The notes: a model not told the origin generated them from the sequence alone. DNA of 64,000 bases from Streptomyces sp. NBC_01717 (GCF_036248255.1 NZ_CP109178.1:9243001-9307000), one strand, 5' to 3'. Shown: positions 1 to 8,219, counted from the first letter of the stretch. Made by a program: numbers and translations.

Positions 1-280
1 CCACGACCCGCTCCAGCGGAGAGCCTGCCTGGCCCGGACCGTCCTCGATCGTCCGGGCCAGGCCCCCGAGCGAGGCGGCGTAGGAGGCGCCGCACACCTC
101 CACGGCCAGGTCGTTCTTGGAGGCGAAGTGGTTGTAGAAGCCGCCGTGGGTGAGTCCGGCTTCCTTCATCAACTCGGCGATGCCGACCGCGTCGATGCCC
201 TGCGAGCGAAACATGCGGCTCGCCGCTTCGAGGATGTTCTGCCGGTTGCGGGCCTTGTCCTCCTTGGTGATCCGCGGCAT
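1..280 (-). CDS. TetR/AcrR family regulator, partial (3' end outside window)
   Basis: Reverse-strand reading from the ATG at 278-280 gives a basic N-terminus followed by a typical TetR helix-turn-helix, including the segment LTHGGFYNHFASKNDL that forms the recognition helix. The ligand-binding domain runs off the left edge after about 93 residues. The gene is divergent from the quinone reductase at 390, and the 109-bp gap carries two perfect inverted repeats, so repression of that redox operon is the likely role. This family normally binds DNA as dimers and lets go when a small ligand binds; the ligand here is unknown. Confidence 0.9.
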   Translation of the reverse strand, partial: MPRITKEDKARNRQNILEAASRMFRSQGIDAVGIAELMKEAGLTHGGFYNHFASKNDLAVEVCGASYAASLGGLARTIEDGPGQAGSPLERVV

Positions 281-318
281 GGCCGTCCTCTCGCGTCGCT
301 CTCGATTTGACATTTTTA

Positions 319-364
319 ATGATGTCTCTCATCATAGCAGGAGAGTTTCAATGATGCCCATCAT
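319..364. promoter_or_regulatory. Paired inverted repeats, likely TetR operators
   Basis: Two perfect inverted repeats with the same arms lie between the divergent TetR gene and the quinone reductase: ATGATG-tctct-CATCAT at 319-335 and ATGATG-cc-CATCAT at 351-364. The arms match but the spacers differ (5 and 2 bp). The second repeat lies 25 bp before the reductase ATG. Position and symmetry fit TetR operators; binding is inferred. Confidence 0.65.
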
Positions 365-389
365 CAATAGTTCGTGGAAGGGGAGCGTC

Positions 390-1400
390 ATGCGCGCCAT
401 CGCCTACGACCAGCACGGAGAAGCCGGGCAGGTACTACGCCCGAGCGAGCAGCCGGCCCCTGCTGCGCCCGCGGCCGGGCAGGTGCAGGTGCGGGTGCTG
501 TCCCGGCCGATCCACCCCGGCGACCTGGCGGGAGTGGAGGGCCTTCCGGGTGGGCTGCGGCAGCGGTTCGCCACGCCACGGATTCCCGGCGTGGAGGGAA
601 TGGGCGTCATCGAGACCGTCGGCGAGGGTGTGCAGGATCTGCGGCCCGGTCAGCGGGTGGCGTTCTTCCCGGTGCCGGGCGCGTGGAGCGAACTCGTCAC
701 GGCGCCGACCGATCTTGTGGTGCCGGTGCCCGAGGACCTCAGCGACGAGACCGCGGCTTCGATGCTGGTCAACCCGCTGACCCTGCTCTCCTTGCTGCGG
801 GCGGTCGAGGACGCCCAGCACGGCCAGGCCGGTCCGGTGGTGCAGACGGCCGCCGGTTCGTCGGTGGGAAAGCTGGTCAGCGCCGCAGCACTCAAGCACG
901 GCATCGAGCTGGTCAACCTGGTACGCAGCGCCACGGGGGCGCAGACCTTGCGGCAGCGCTTCCCCGGACTGCCGACCATCTCGACGGCCGACGCGGACTG
1001 GCGCACTCAGGTCCAGGACGCGACCGGCGGCCGGGGTGCCCGGGTCGTACTGGACGCGGTGGGCGGATTCCTGACCGGTGAGCTGGCCGGGCTGCTCGCC
1101 GACGGCGGCACGCTGATCACCTACGGACAGCTCGGTTCCGGCAGTACGCCGCTGGAGTCGCTCGCGCTGACCGAGCGGGCCCTGACCGTGCGGGGCGTGT
1201 CCATCGGCCGGTGGATGGCCGCCCGCACGAGCGAGGAACGGGCCGAGGACGTCGCCTTCGCCGCCCGTCTGGCCGCGACCGCCCCGGAACTCTTCGAGGT
1301 CGCCGCCGGCTACGACCTCGCCGACTTCGCGAAGGCCATCGACCATGTCCGCCGCCCCGGCAAGAGCGGAACCGTCCTGCTCACCAGCCCCCCACCCTGA
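390..1400 (+). CDS. Zinc-independent quinone oxidoreductase (MDR family)
   Basis: This 336-residue protein belongs to the medium-chain dehydrogenase/reductase superfamily, quinone-reductase-like branch, which reduces quinones or enones with NADPH. The N-terminal GroES-like fold includes the segment PGVEGMGVIETVGEGV, and a Rossmann domain follows (AGSSVGKLVSAAALKHG). No cluster of structural zinc cysteines is visible. The start ATG at 390 was chosen because the purine-rich GAAGGGGAG precedes it and the fold begins there; longer in-frame starts upstream would run through the operator region. It is the first gene of a three-gene redox operon and is probably controlled by the divergent TetR gene. 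Confidence 0.88.
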   Translation: MRAIAYDQHGEAGQVLRPSEQPAPAAPAAGQVQVRVLSRPIHPGDLAGVEGLPGGLRQRFATPRIPGVEGMGVIETVGEGVQDLRPGQRVAFFPVPGAWSELVTAPTDLVVPVPEDLSDETAASMLVNPLTLLSLLRAVEDAQHGQAGPVVQTAAGSSVGKLVSAAALKHGIELVNLVRSATGAQTLRQRFPGLPTISTADADWRTQVQDATGGRGARVVLDAVGGFLTGELAGLLADGGTLITYGQLGSGSTPLESLALTERALTVRGVSIGRWMAARTSEERAEDVAFAARLAATAPELFEVAAGYDLADFAKAIDHVRRPGKSGTVLLTSPPP

Positions 1401-1420
1401 ACCCCACGAAGGGCACCGCC

Positions 1421-2023
1421 ATGAAGATCGGAACCCTCGGCGCCGGAACCGTCGCCCAGGCCATCGCCCGCCACGCCGTGGCCCACGGCCACCAGGTCGT
1501 ACTGAGCAACAGCCGCGGCCCCGCCTCCCTGGCCGGCCTCGCCGACGAACTCGGACCGCTCGCCCACGCCTGCACCCCAAAGGAAGCCGCCGCGGCGGAA
1601 CTCGTCGTGCTCGCAGTCGGCTGGCCCCAGATCCCGGACGCGGTAGCCGGCCTGCCACCCTTCGACGGGCGCATCGTCATCGACGCCACCAACCAGTTCG
1701 TCTCCCCGCCCCCGCCCATGATGATCGCCGACCTGGGCGAGCTGACCGGCAGCGAACACGTCGCCTCACTGCTGCCCGGAGCCCGCGTCGTCAAGGCGTT
1801 CAGCACCCTCTACGGCCAGTACATCGCCGCCGACCCGCGCCACCAGGCCGGACGCCAGGTGCTGTTCCTCGCCGGTGACGACGCCGACGCCAAGACCACC
1901 GTCAAGGACCTCACCGCCGCCTTCGGCTTCGCCCCCGTCGACCTCGGCTCCTTGCGCGAGGGCGGACGCCTCATGCAGCTCGGCGGCCCACTCTCCGGCC
2001 TCCACGCCCTCAAACAGGACTGA
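1421..2023 (+). CDS. NAD(P)-binding oxidoreductase, F420-dependent reductase-like family
   Basis: A 200-residue protein that starts with a Rossmann dinucleotide-binding motif (MKIGTLGAGTVAQAIARHAV) and continues with LSNSRGP, a loop usual for the NADPH-dependent F420 reductase / NADP oxidoreductase superfamily. The C-terminal part (DLGSLREGGRLMQLGGPLSG) also fits this family. It follows the quinone reductase after 20 bp and precedes the Old Yellow Enzyme, so co-transcription is likely. The substrate cannot be told from sequence. The ATG at 1421 begins the fold directly. Confidence 0.85.
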   Translation: MKIGTLGAGTVAQAIARHAVAHGHQVVLSNSRGPASLAGLADELGPLAHACTPKEAAAAELVVLAVGWPQIPDAVAGLPPFDGRIVIDATNQFVSPPPPMMIADLGELTGSEHVASLLPGARVVKAFSTLYGQYIAADPRHQAGRQVLFLAGDDADAKTTVKDLTAAFGFAPVDLGSLREGGRLMQLGGPLSGLHALKQD

Positions 2024-2054
2024 GCCGGGCCCTCGCCCATTCCTCGCTCTCCTC

Positions 2055-2094
2055 CTCATCCACCCCCCTCAGTACTCATCCACCCCCCTCAGTA
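2055..2094 (+). repeat. Perfect 20-bp tandem duplication before the OYE ribosome binding site
   Basis: CTCATCCACCCCCCTCAGTA occurs twice head to tail at 2055-2074 and 2075-2094, immediately upstream of the AAGGAAG ribosome binding site of the Old Yellow Enzyme gene. It looks like a recent slippage duplication that lengthens the leader between the second and third operon genes. Confidence 0.9.
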
Positions 2095-2108
2095 CAAGGA
2101 AGTTGCTC

Positions 2109-3197
2109 ATGACCACCACCCAGCCCCTGCTGCAGCCCGTCCGCCTCGGCGCGCTGGAGCTCCCCAACAGTGTCGTCATGGCCCCCATGACCCGCGCCCG
2201 CGCTCAGAACGCCGAGCTGGCCCCCACCGACCTGCACGCGACCTACTACGCACAGCGCGCCGGCGCCGGCCTGATCGTCACCGAGGGAACCTGGGTCAGC
2301 CCCGACGCGATCGGCTTCATCCACGCGCCCGGCATCTACAGCGACACGCAGACCGCCGGCTGGGTGAAGGTCACCGAAGCCGTCCACGAGGCCGGCGGGC
2401 GGATCGTCTCCCAGTTCGGCCACCTCGGCGCGGCCTCCCACCCCGACCACCTCGGCGGCCGCCTGCCCGCCGGACCCTCGGCCATCAACCCCGGCGAGAA
2501 GTCCTTCACCCCCTCCGGCCCGAAGGACACCGTCACCCCGCGCGCCTACACCGCCGCTGAGATCGCCGCCACCATCGCCGACTACCGCCATGCGGCCGAG
2601 AACGCCCGCCGCGCCGGCTTCGACGGCGTGGAACTCCACGCCCAGCAGTCCCACTTGATCCCGCAGTTCCTCAACCCACGTCTCAACCAGCGCACCGACG
2701 CCTACGGAGGCAGCAGCGAGAAGCGGGCCCAGTTCCTCCTCGACATCCTCGACGCCGTCGGTGACGTGTGGGGCAGCGACCGCATCAGCGTGAAGATGTC
2801 CCCGGGCTGGGCCAACGGAACCACGTTCACCGCGGACGAGGAGACACTCGCCGACTACGACCAGCTGTTCAAGAAGCTCAGCGACAGCAACCTGGCCTAC
2901 CTGCACCTCCTGGGCACCCCCGGCACCATCGAGGAGCGCATCGCCCTCTTTTCCCGGTACCGCGCCCACTACCAGGGCAACATCGTCGCCAACCTCGGCT
3001 TCACCCAGGCCCTCGGCAACGAGATCCTCGACCACGGGATCGTCAACGCGGTCTCCTTCGCCGAGCCTTTCATCGCCAACCCCGACCTGGTCGAGCGCTT
3101 CGCGCAGGGCCACCCGCTGGCCGACGGCGACCGGGGCACCTACTACGCCGGTCGCAGCGAGGGCTACACCGACTACCCCGCCTTCACCGCCAACTGA
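2109..3197 (+). CDS. Old Yellow Enzyme family alkene reductase
   Basis: A 362-residue flavoenzyme of the Old Yellow Enzyme / NADH:flavin oxidoreductase family (NemA-like), which reduces activated C=C bonds using FMN and NAD(P)H. Visible hallmarks are the N-terminal NSVVMAPMTRARA barrel strand, the substrate-binding segment GFDGVELHAQQSHLIPQFL, NQRTDAYGGSSEKRAQFLLD, and the FMN-phosphate region late in the protein (SFAEPFIANPDLVERF). The usual His-x-x-Asn pair is replaced here by HAQQ. The start at 2109 follows AAGGAAG at good spacing. As the last gene of the TetR-linked operon, it suggests a response to electrophiles or quinones. Confidence 0.93.
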   Translation: MTTTQPLLQPVRLGALELPNSVVMAPMTRARAQNAELAPTDLHATYYAQRAGAGLIVTEGTWVSPDAIGFIHAPGIYSDTQTAGWVKVTEAVHEAGGRIVSQFGHLGAASHPDHLGGRLPAGPSAINPGEKSFTPSGPKDTVTPRAYTAAEIAATIADYRHAAENARRAGFDGVELHAQQSHLIPQFLNPRLNQRTDAYGGSSEKRAQFLLDILDAVGDVWGSDRISVKMSPGWANGTTFTADEETLADYDQLFKKLSDSNLAYLHLLGTPGTIEERIALFSRYRAHYQGNIVANLGFTQALGNEILDHGIVNAVSFAEPFIANPDLVERFAQGHPLADGDRGTYYAGRSEGYTDYPAFTAN

Positions 3198-3539
3198 GCA
3201 ACTACGTCTTCCTGCGCCTTTGACGGTTGATCGGAGGCCCGCCGCGCCCGCTCCTGGCCACAGCGAGGAAGCGGCGCGGCGGACCTCGGACGCGCCGGCT
3301 GGAGGTGACTTGTGCACCCTGGCTCAAATCCGTGCGCACGGACCTGTTCGGTCCGGTCGACGAGACGGTTGGCGAGCACCTGCGGGGCGGCCGCCGGATC
3401 CACGATCCCGGACAGGACCACCAGGGCCTGCTCAACGGCTGGAAGGGCTACAGCCCTTTGGCCATCGCGGAGTTGCTCCCACAGGTAGGCCACCGGAGCT
3501 AGAGCCACCTGCAACCGAAGATCGTCGGGTCGGCCTGGC
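3198..3539. other. Non-coding or degenerate stretch
   Basis: Only short overlapping frames on both strands; none shows a recognisable domain. It lies between the redox operon and the pirin remnant and is probably eroded sequence. Confidence 0.5.
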
Positions 3540-3752
3540 GCTGCCTTCAGCCACGATGAGGTGCACGAAGGGTGCTGTCGCTGCCTGTACCGTTTCGGCC
3601 GGACGAAGCCGGGCGACGTGCAGAGCCGCGTGCTTCTGCCGGATGGAGATGGCGCGGGCACCGGAGTCCTTGGGCATGCCCGAGGCCAGGGTCACCCACC
3701 CGCCCTTATCGAGCGGCGCGTTGATGTCCAACTGTTCGTAGCCCGGAGTCAC
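3540..3752 (-). pseudogene. Pirin-like bicupin remnant
   Basis: The reverse strand encodes about 70 residues (GYEQLDINAPLDKGGWVTLA, later HAALHVARL and APFVHLIVAEGS) that match the C-terminal cupin half of pirin / YhhW-type proteins. The N-terminal metal-binding cupin is missing, and similarity stops at about 3543, where the frame continues into unrelated residues. A pirin gene next to a TetR regulator is a common arrangement, so this is probably the relic of a former target gene of the TetR gene just upstream of it. Confidence 0.65.
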
Positions 3753-3770
3753 GTTGGCCGTGTCGGTGGG

Positions 3771-4469
3771 TTAGGGCCGCTGCTCGCGGCAGTCCTCTTC
3801 GTTGCACTCGAGAGTGGTGAGGGTCTGGTCGGCCTGCTCGCTGGTCAGGGGAGGTTCGGGCAGTTCGTGGGCGCCCTGGGTGCGGAAGGCGTCGAGCATC
3901 AGGTGGAGGTGGCGGCGCCAGGCCTGGGGGGCGATGGTGCGTGTGGCCTGGATGATTCCGGCCTGGGACCAGATCACGAAGGCGATGTCCTGCGCGGTGA
4001 CGTCGCCGCGCAGGATGCCCTGTTCCTGGGCGTTGCGCATGATCTGGGTGCAGATTTCCTTGGCGCGGTCGTGCATCTCGCGGCCGGCCGCGTGAAGGGG
4101 CAGCCGTGCCGAGACCAGGTCGTTGAAGGCGCGGTCGCAGGCCTGCAGCTGGCAGAGTTTCTCCATGTAGCGGCAGAACCCCTCCCAGGCGTCGTCCATG
4201 ACCGCGGCCTCTTCCGCGGCGATGAGCAGTTCCGTGTACTTCACGTTGAAAAGCGTTTCGACCAGGGCGAGCCGGGTGGGGAAGTGGCGGTAGAGCGTGC
4301 CGATCGCGACGCCGGCCTCGCGGGCGACGCCCTCCAGGGACGCCCCGAGGCCCTGCTCGGAGAAGGCGGTGCGGGCGGCGGCCACGATCGCGTCCCTGTT
4401 GCGCTGTGCGTCACGGCGCAGTGGTTTCGCCGGGGGCTCGCTCAGGGACGGGGCGTGGTGGTGGCTCAT
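3771..4469 (-). CDS. TetR/AcrR family transcriptional regulator
   Basis: A 232-residue repressor. The DNA-binding domain is near the N-terminus (DAIVAAARTAFSEQG, then GVAIGTLYRHFPTRLALVE), followed by a helical ligand-binding domain. The start ATG is at 4467-4469. Three copies of a TGAGGCAC-type site lie just upstream (4481-4621) and could be its operators, giving autoregulation and control of the small secreted protein gene at 4732. The pirin remnant directly downstream may once have been in its operon. The C-terminus is acidic and contains a Cys (LECNEEDC). Confidence 0.92.
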   Translation of the reverse strand: MSHHHAPSLSEPPAKPLRRDAQRNRDAIVAAARTAFSEQGLGASLEGVAREAGVAIGTLYRHFPTRLALVETLFNVKYTELLIAAEEAAVMDDAWEGFCRYMEKLCQLQACDRAFNDLVSARLPLHAAGREMHDRAKEICTQIMRNAQEQGILRGDVTAQDIAFVIWSQAGIIQATRTIAPQAWRRHLHLMLDAFRTQGAHELPEPPLTSEQADQTLTTLECNEEDCREQRP

Positions 4470-4480
4470 GGCTCGACAGT

Positions 4481-4621
4481 AACATGAGGCACCCCTCCAA
4501 TTGGATTGTTTTCATGTTTCCGATCGCAATCCCGTGCCTCCGACGTGCTGTGATGATGCTCACTGCAAACATGAGGCACTCCTCGGGTACGGTGGCGGAG
4601 TCGAACGTGAGGCACCCCTCC
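4481..4621 (+). promoter_or_regulatory. Three repeated TGAGGCAC-type sites, candidate TetR operators
   Basis: AACATGAGGCACCCCTCC (4481-4498), AACATGAGGCACTCCTCG (4568-4585) and AACGTGAGGCACCCCTCC (4604-4621) are same-strand copies of one motif with the small inverted core GAGG-N4-CCTC. They fill the gap between the TetR gene ending its start at 4469 and the small secreted protein gene at 4732. Spacing is 87 then 36 bp. Function as operators is inferred. Confidence 0.6.
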
Positions 4622-4731
4622 GGATGACCTTGAAGTCAGCCGACTGACCCGGGATTTCCGGATCTCGGTTCACATGGAAGCGGCGCCCGCCGGATCGGCG
4701 AAGCCGCGGCAGTTTTGTAAGGGAAATGACC

Positions 4732-5112
4732 ATGAGCAGCATGACGAAGCGCCTCTCGATCGCACTCGCCTCCACGGCACTGGCCGGCGGAGCGCTTCTC
4801 GGAGCCGGCGGCTCGGCGTCGGCAGCCACGACTTCGGTGCCCGTGCAGCACACGCAGCACGTGTCCGCCCCCTCCGTGACCGGCAGCGAACGAGTCGGCC
4901 GCTACGCGGAACACGAGGCCGAGGCGGCGTCGTGGCACGGTGTCAGTGCCGCTCGTTGGTACGAGGACCAGGTCGACGAGGCGGCGTCGTGGCACGGTGT
5001 CAGTGCCGCTCGTTGGTACGAGGACCAGGTCGACGAGGCGGCGTCGTGGCACGGTGTCAGTGCCGCCCGCTGGTACGAGGACCAGGTCGAGTGGTCCCTG
5101 AACCACAGCTGA
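4732..5112 (+). CDS. Small secreted protein with three exact 19-residue repeats
   Basis: A 126-residue exported protein of unknown function. A Sec signal peptide is visible (basic MTKR, a hydrophobic Ala/Leu stretch, probable cleavage after GSASA). After a linker of about 40 residues come three tandem copies of EAASWHGVSAARWYEDQVD and the tail EWSLNHS. The mature protein has no cysteine and is rich in Trp, His and acidic residues. ATG 4732 was chosen over the in-frame ATG 4726 because AAGGGAA at 4719-4725 would abut 4726. The copies are nearly identical in DNA, so the array is recent. It lies downstream of the TetR gene's repeated sites and may share that control. I do not recognise the family. 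Confidence 0.8.
   Translation: MSSMTKRLSIALASTALAGGALLGAGGSASAATTSVPVQHTQHVSAPSVTGSERVGRYAEHEAEAASWHGVSAARWYEDQVDEAASWHGVSAARWYEDQVDEAASWHGVSAARWYEDQVEWSLNHS
4921..5091 (+). repeat. 57-bp in-frame tandem repeat, three copies
   Basis: Copies at 4921-4977, 4978-5034 and 5035-5091. The first two are identical and the third differs at a few synonymous or terminal positions. The period is a multiple of three, so copy-number change keeps the reading frame of the secreted protein. Confidence 0.95.
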
Positions 5113-5430
5113 CGCGGCCCGGACCGCCCCACTCCGGAACGGCGGCACCTGCCCGGACAGCAGCACGGCCGCACCCCCGGCCGACCGGGATCCCGGATCG
5201 CGCCCCCACGGCGCTCCGCACCCGCATCGGGAAGACCACCGCACGCAGGACGAAGGCACTCCGGCCCCCAGCGCCCGCCAATGCCGACCACGGCCAGGCC
5301 TGCGCCCGCGCATGAACCCCACCGGCCGCATCCCCGGCCGACCGCTTCCCCGCACACCGTGACACCCGGCCGGACCAGGCAGGTCCTCTCCACACCGGGA
5401 CGGTCACCCGCGACGCGAACACCACGCCAC
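5113..5430. other. No gene recognised
   Basis: GC-rich, proline-coding in several frames, with no domain, promoter or repeat that I can support. Confidence 0.5.
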
Positions 5431-5562
5431 GCCCGGTTCCTTTCCGCCGCGATGGTCGTGAACTTCGTGATCGTGCCGCTGGTCGTCGCCGCGATATTCA
5501 CGTTCCTCCCCGCCGACCAGACCGTCCGGCTCGGTGTCCTGCTGGTGCTGCTGTGCCCGACC
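5431..5562 (+). pseudogene. Arsenite/anion transporter (ACR3/ArsB-type) fragment
   Basis: About 44 residues (ARFLSAAMVVNFVIVPLVVA, then FLPADQTVRLGVLLVLLCPT) resemble two membrane helices of ACR3-type arsenical transporters. The frame then runs directly into the start of an aldo/keto reductase. Both ends of the transporter are missing, so this is a recombination relic fused in frame to its neighbour. Confidence 0.55.
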
Positions 5563-6586
5563 GGACTCCGCGTTTCCGAGTACGCCCTCGGTACCGGCAA
5601 CTTCGGCACTGGCTGGGGCGCCGGCGCCGACCTGGACGAGTCCCGCCGGATGTTCGACATTCGCCGAGGCCGGCGGCAACTTCATCGACACCGCCGACAA
5701 CTACCAGCTCGGCGAGTCAGAGCAGATCCTCTCCAAGTTCATCGCTGCCGACCGTGACCACTTCGTCGTCGCCAGCAAGTTCAGCGTCGCCTCGACGCCG
5801 CAGGTGGACATCTCCAAGACCGGCAACAGCCGCAAGAACATGATCCACTCGGTGGACGCGAGCCTGAAGCGCCTCGGCACCGACTACATCGACCTGTACT
5901 GGGTCCACTTCCCCGACGACCTGACGCCGATCGAGGAAATCCTGCGCGGCATCGACGACCTGGTCAGCTCCGGCAAGATCCTCCACGCCGCCCTGTCCAA
6001 CTTCCCCGCCTGGCGCGTCTCCCGCGCCGTCACCCTCGCCGACCTGAAGAACTGGGCACCGGTCGCCGGCATCCAGATCGAGTACAGCCTCGTGGAACGC
6101 ACCGCCGACCGCGAACTGCTGCCGATGGCCGAGAGCCTCGGGCTCGGTGCCGCTCTGTGGTCCCCGCTCGGCGGCGGCCTGCTCACCGGCAAGTACCGCG
6201 GCAGCGACCAGGGCCGCCTCAGCGACCTGAAGACCCTGGTCCACACCGAGTCCGACGATCAGAAGACCGCGGTCGTCGACACCGTCCTGGACATCGCCAA
6301 GGAGACCGGAGCCACCCCCGCCCAGGTCTCCGTGGCCTGGGTCCGCGAACGCGGCGCCCGCGCCACCACCCCGTACATCCCGATCATCGGCCCCCGCAAC
6401 ACCCGCCAGCTCGACGACTACATCGGCGCCCTGGACGTGCAGCTCACCGACGAGCAGTACACCCGTCTGACCGAGGTCAGCGCCATCCCGCTCGGCGTCC
6501 CCTAAGGCGTCAATGCCGGCGTCCACGATCGCATCCTCGGCGGCGACGCCTCCCTGGTCAACCAGCCCCCGGTTCCTCTCGCCTGA
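5563..6586 (+). pseudogene. Aldo/keto reductase, frameshifted and with an internal stop
   Basis: Homology to NADP-dependent aldo/keto reductases starts at LRVSEYALGTGNFGTGWG in one frame, switches frame near 5660 (between the MFD and FAEAGGNFIDTADNY codons), and then runs for about 280 residues including the catalytic-barrel segments DTADNY, VVASKF, and LDLYWVH-like (IDLYWVHFPDD). A TAA at 6503-6505 stops the frame, yet 26 more codons that look like the family's tail (DRILGGDASLVNQP) follow before a TGA at 6584-6586. Two independent lesions make a true pseudogene more likely than a single sequencing error. The active-site Lys lies in VVASKFSV. Confidence 0.8.
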
Positions 6587-7110
6587 GCCCTTCGCCCGCG
6601 GCTTCACCGTTTGGCAGCGCGGAAACTGCGACGTGAGACGTCAACGATGCCGTCACCCCACGTCGGCCCTCTGGTCGGCAGGATGACCTCCAATTGCAGG
6701 TCGTCCTGGCGGCCATCACGAGAATCCGGCCGTTACGGGCGAGCCGCAGCGCAGAATGCGCGGCGATGCCACAACCGTGGCCCGCAGACCATTACGCGGG
6801 ATCAGTTTCCCACAAGGCCAGATCGGCGAGCTGGTCAAGAACGGGGTCCGTCAGGGACGGTTACGGACACGAGCACGACTCCTCGAAGATCATCCGACCT
6901 AGAGAACCGGAAGATCATCAGATGTCGTGCTCGCTTGGCAACCCATCCCGACGCGACACGAAACGGACGCCCTCAAGTCCGAACAACGCCGAGGCCGTGA
7001 CAGACCCCGGCAAGGCCCTACGACGTGCGCGCCGCCGCGAGTGACGACGCCACGTTCGCCGCAGTTGAGCAGGTCCGGCAGCGCATGCGACCGAGCAGCG
7101 CAAGTGCTGG
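6587..7110. other. Intergenic region, nothing recognised
   Basis: About 520 bp with only short shadow frames. No domain, RNA gene or repeat could be supported. Confidence 0.5.
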
Positions 7111-8178
7111 CTACGGAGTTACGTCCTTGGCGAGACAGGTGGTCCCGTCGGCGCCGACGAATGACACTGACTGGTATCCCTCGCTCTGGTAGAGGCCGAT
7201 GTTCCGCTGACTGTCGGCGCCCGTGAACAGCACGATGCGGCGGCAATTCGGCTCGACAGCGGCTTCGGCGGTACGCAGCAGCCAGCGACCCAGGCCCTCA
7301 CCCCTCAGGTCGGGTACGACGCCGAGTCGACCCACGTGCCAGTCGGTGTCGATGCAGCGCGCCCGCACCATGCCCAGGAGCCGGCCGTCCCGCCACAGAC
7401 CCGTGGTATGCCAGGCCGCCAGCCACTCACGCACCTGCTCCGGTGACTCGTGCAGGGCTGGGACGGCCAAGGTGTCGTTGGCGAGGGCCTCGTCCACCCA
7501 GCAGCACCGCTGCAGCACGGTGACCTCGGGCGCATCCTCAGGGATCAATCGCCTCACGTAGGACCCCGGCAACGGACCGGGCAGCGCCCCGGCCCGCACC
7601 CGCTCGCGCATCGGCCGTAGGGCGTGGGCAACCCGGACCAACTCGTCCAGGACGCCGACGGCCGCCCCGTCGAGAGCAGCATTCGGGCGGATCCGCCCAT
7701 TCTCGACCGCATCACTGATACGGATCGCGACCGTGGAGGCCAACGGCACCAGACGCAGCGTGGTCACCACCTGCTTGGAGTGCTGCACCGACCGCGTACC
7801 CGCCGAGGTGTTGCCGTAGCTGACGAAGCCGATGGGCTTCCAGGCCCACTCGCGGCCGAGGTAGTCGAGCGCGTTCTTCAACGTTGCAGGCATGCCGTAG
7901 TTGTACTCGGGCGTCACCACGATGAAGCCGTCCGCCGCCTCCACGATCGCGCTCCACCGTCGCGTGTGCTCGTGCCCGTAGACACCCGATGACGGATGCT
8001 CCTCTTCATCGAGGAACGGCAGATCGAGGTCGCCGAGGGCTACCGGCACGAGCTCGACGCCCAGTTCCACGGCACGAGGCGTGATCGTCTCGACCAACCA
8101 CTTCCCGACCACCGGGCCGAAGGCTCCGGGGCGGGTGCTGCATACCAGCACAACGACACGTATCATTTTCGTTGACAT
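7111..8178 (-). CDS. NADPH-dependent FMN reductase fused to a GNAT acetyltransferase
   Basis: A 355-residue two-domain protein. Residues 1 to about 190 form an NADPH-dependent FMN reductase flavodoxin-like fold (VVLVCSTRPGAFGPVVGKW phosphate loop; VTPEYNYGMPATLKNALDY; SYGNTSAGTRS). Residues of about 205-355 form a GNAT N-acetyltransferase (acetyl-CoA loop VVPDLRGEGLGRWLL, and GLYQSEGYQ). The two domains are in one uninterrupted frame. The start ATG (8176-8178) lacks an obvious Shine-Dalgarno. It is divergent from the MarR gene at 8209 with only 30 bp between starts, so MarR control is very likely. The substrate pair is unknown; coupling of quinone or nitro reduction to acetylation of an amine is one possibility. 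Confidence 0.85.
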   Translation of the reverse strand: MSTKMIRVVVLVCSTRPGAFGPVVGKWLVETITPRAVELGVELVPVALGDLDLPFLDEEEHPSSGVYGHEHTRRWSAIVEAADGFIVVTPEYNYGMPATLKNALDYLGREWAWKPIGFVSYGNTSAGTRSVQHSKQVVTTLRLVPLASTVAIRISDAVENGRIRPNAALDGAAVGVLDELVRVAHALRPMRERVRAGALPGPLPGSYVRRLIPEDAPEVTVLQRCCWVDEALANDTLAVPALHESPEQVREWLAAWHTTGLWRDGRLLGMVRARCIDTDWHVGRLGVVPDLRGEGLGRWLLRTAEAAVEPNCRRIVLFTGADSQRNIGLYQSEGYQSVSFVGADGTTCLAKDVTP

Positions 8179-8219
8179 GGAAACGAAATTAGCTGATAAA
8201 TTAGTTACATGTCAACGAA
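8168..8219. promoter_or_regulatory. 12-bp inverted repeat spanning both divergent start codons
   Basis: TTCGTTGACATG (8168-8179) and CATGTCAACGAA (8208-8219) are perfect reverse complements, and each arm contains the start codon of one of the divergent genes, so both proteins begin Met-Ser-Thr-Lys. Between the arms is a direct repeat AAATTAG (8186-8192 and 8198-8204), AT-rich for this genome. Promoters and a MarR operator must be packed here. Neither gene has a clear Shine-Dalgarno, so leaderless transcripts are plausible. Confidence 0.65.

Noticed and set aside
435..3317. Long antisense frames against the redox operon (435-1658, 2076-3317)
   Set aside because: Low-complexity Gly/Arg/Ala/Val content; the plus strand encodes well-known enzymes there.
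4921..5091. The 57-bp repeats as a CRISPR array
   Set aside because: They have no spacers and are in frame inside a signal-peptide-bearing gene. No CRISPR-like array was seen anywhere in the window.
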